Source: an uncultured Micrococcales bacterium | GTDB lineage: Bacteria; Actinomycetota; Actinomycetes; Actinomycetales; Microbacteriaceae | Assembly: GCA_937919125.1 (NCBI GenBank) | Contig: CALFOB010000008.1 | Span: forward strand, 1 to 5,553 | Direction: 5' to 3' | Length of the DNA: 5,553 bases | Shown: positions 5,511 through 5,553 of the stretch, in pieces | Position numbering within the stretch: position 1 is the first letter of the stretch | How the letters are laid out: the number at the start of each line of letters is the position of its first letter | Position numbers and translations under genes: made by a program | Notes under the pieces: generated by a model | What the model was told of the DNA's origin: nothing | The model's database searches: none | The model's input: only the letters and a program-made list of their open reading frames with translations

Positions 5511-5553
5511 AGATCGGAAGAGCACACGTCTGAACTCCAGTCACTAGCTTGTA
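5511..5553 (+). other. Illumina TruSeq adapter plus index at the contig end (not genomic)
   Basis: Positions 5511-5544 match, base for base as I remember it, the 34-nt constant part of the TruSeq 3' adapter (it begins AGATCGGAAGAGCACACGTC and ends CCAGTCAC). The next bases begin TAGCTT, the six-base TruSeq index 10. If the index is read as the eight-base form TAGCTTGT, the final A at 5553 fits the first base of the following constant segment. These 43 bases are untrimmed read-through and should be removed. Confidence 0.97.

Overview
The window looks like a short assembled contig from a compact, fairly low-GC actinobacterium (GC in the mid-40s % by eye). The minus-strand order carD - ispDF - cysS - rlmB, with a small lipoprotein gene divergent from carD, matches the arrangement I know from Actinomycetota (in Mycobacterium tuberculosis: lpqE / carD - ispD - ispF - cysS - rlmB). 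The RlmB N-terminus and the RegX3-like regulator beside the lipoprotein suggest Microbacteriaceae, perhaps a freshwater 'Luna'-type lineage with a small genome. The acI group (Nanopelagicales) is the main alternative. The family-level placement is inference.

Layout. Positions 2-637 (+) hold the 3' part of a MsmX/UgpC-type sugar ABC transporter ATPase with an unusual Lys/Ala/Pro-rich tail. A strong hairpin terminator (646-681) separates it from the convergent rlmB. From 4843 down to 687 (-) runs a tight four-gene operon. carD encodes an RNA polymerase-binding transcription factor. ispDF is a fused enzyme for two steps of the MEP isoprenoid pathway. cysS is cysteinyl-tRNA synthetase and rlmB is a 23S rRNA 2'-O-methyltransferase. 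The gaps are 38 and 2 nt, and cysS and rlmB overlap by 8 nt. An 88-nt divergent region (4844-4931) carries promoter-like -10 elements and ribosome binding sites for carD and for the lipoprotein gene (4932-5414, +). The lipoprotein gene ends tail to tail, overlapping by a few bases, with the last 32 codons of an OmpR/RegX3-type response regulator (5411-5510, -). No stretch longer than 100 bases lacks a gene or a recognised feature.

The last 43 bases (5511-5553) are not genomic. They match the Illumina TruSeq 3' adapter followed by an index sequence, so the contig runs into untrimmed adapter. This cuts the regulator short and adds an adapter-encoded peptide in frame to any predicted protein there.

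The operon groups housekeeping functions: transcription control, isoprenoid precursors, tRNA charging and ribosome modification. I see no defence system, mobile element, CRISPR array or RNA gene, and no convincing undescribed system. The most useful second looks are the adapter, the basic tail on the ABC ATPase, and the uncharacterised lipoprotein conserved beside carD.
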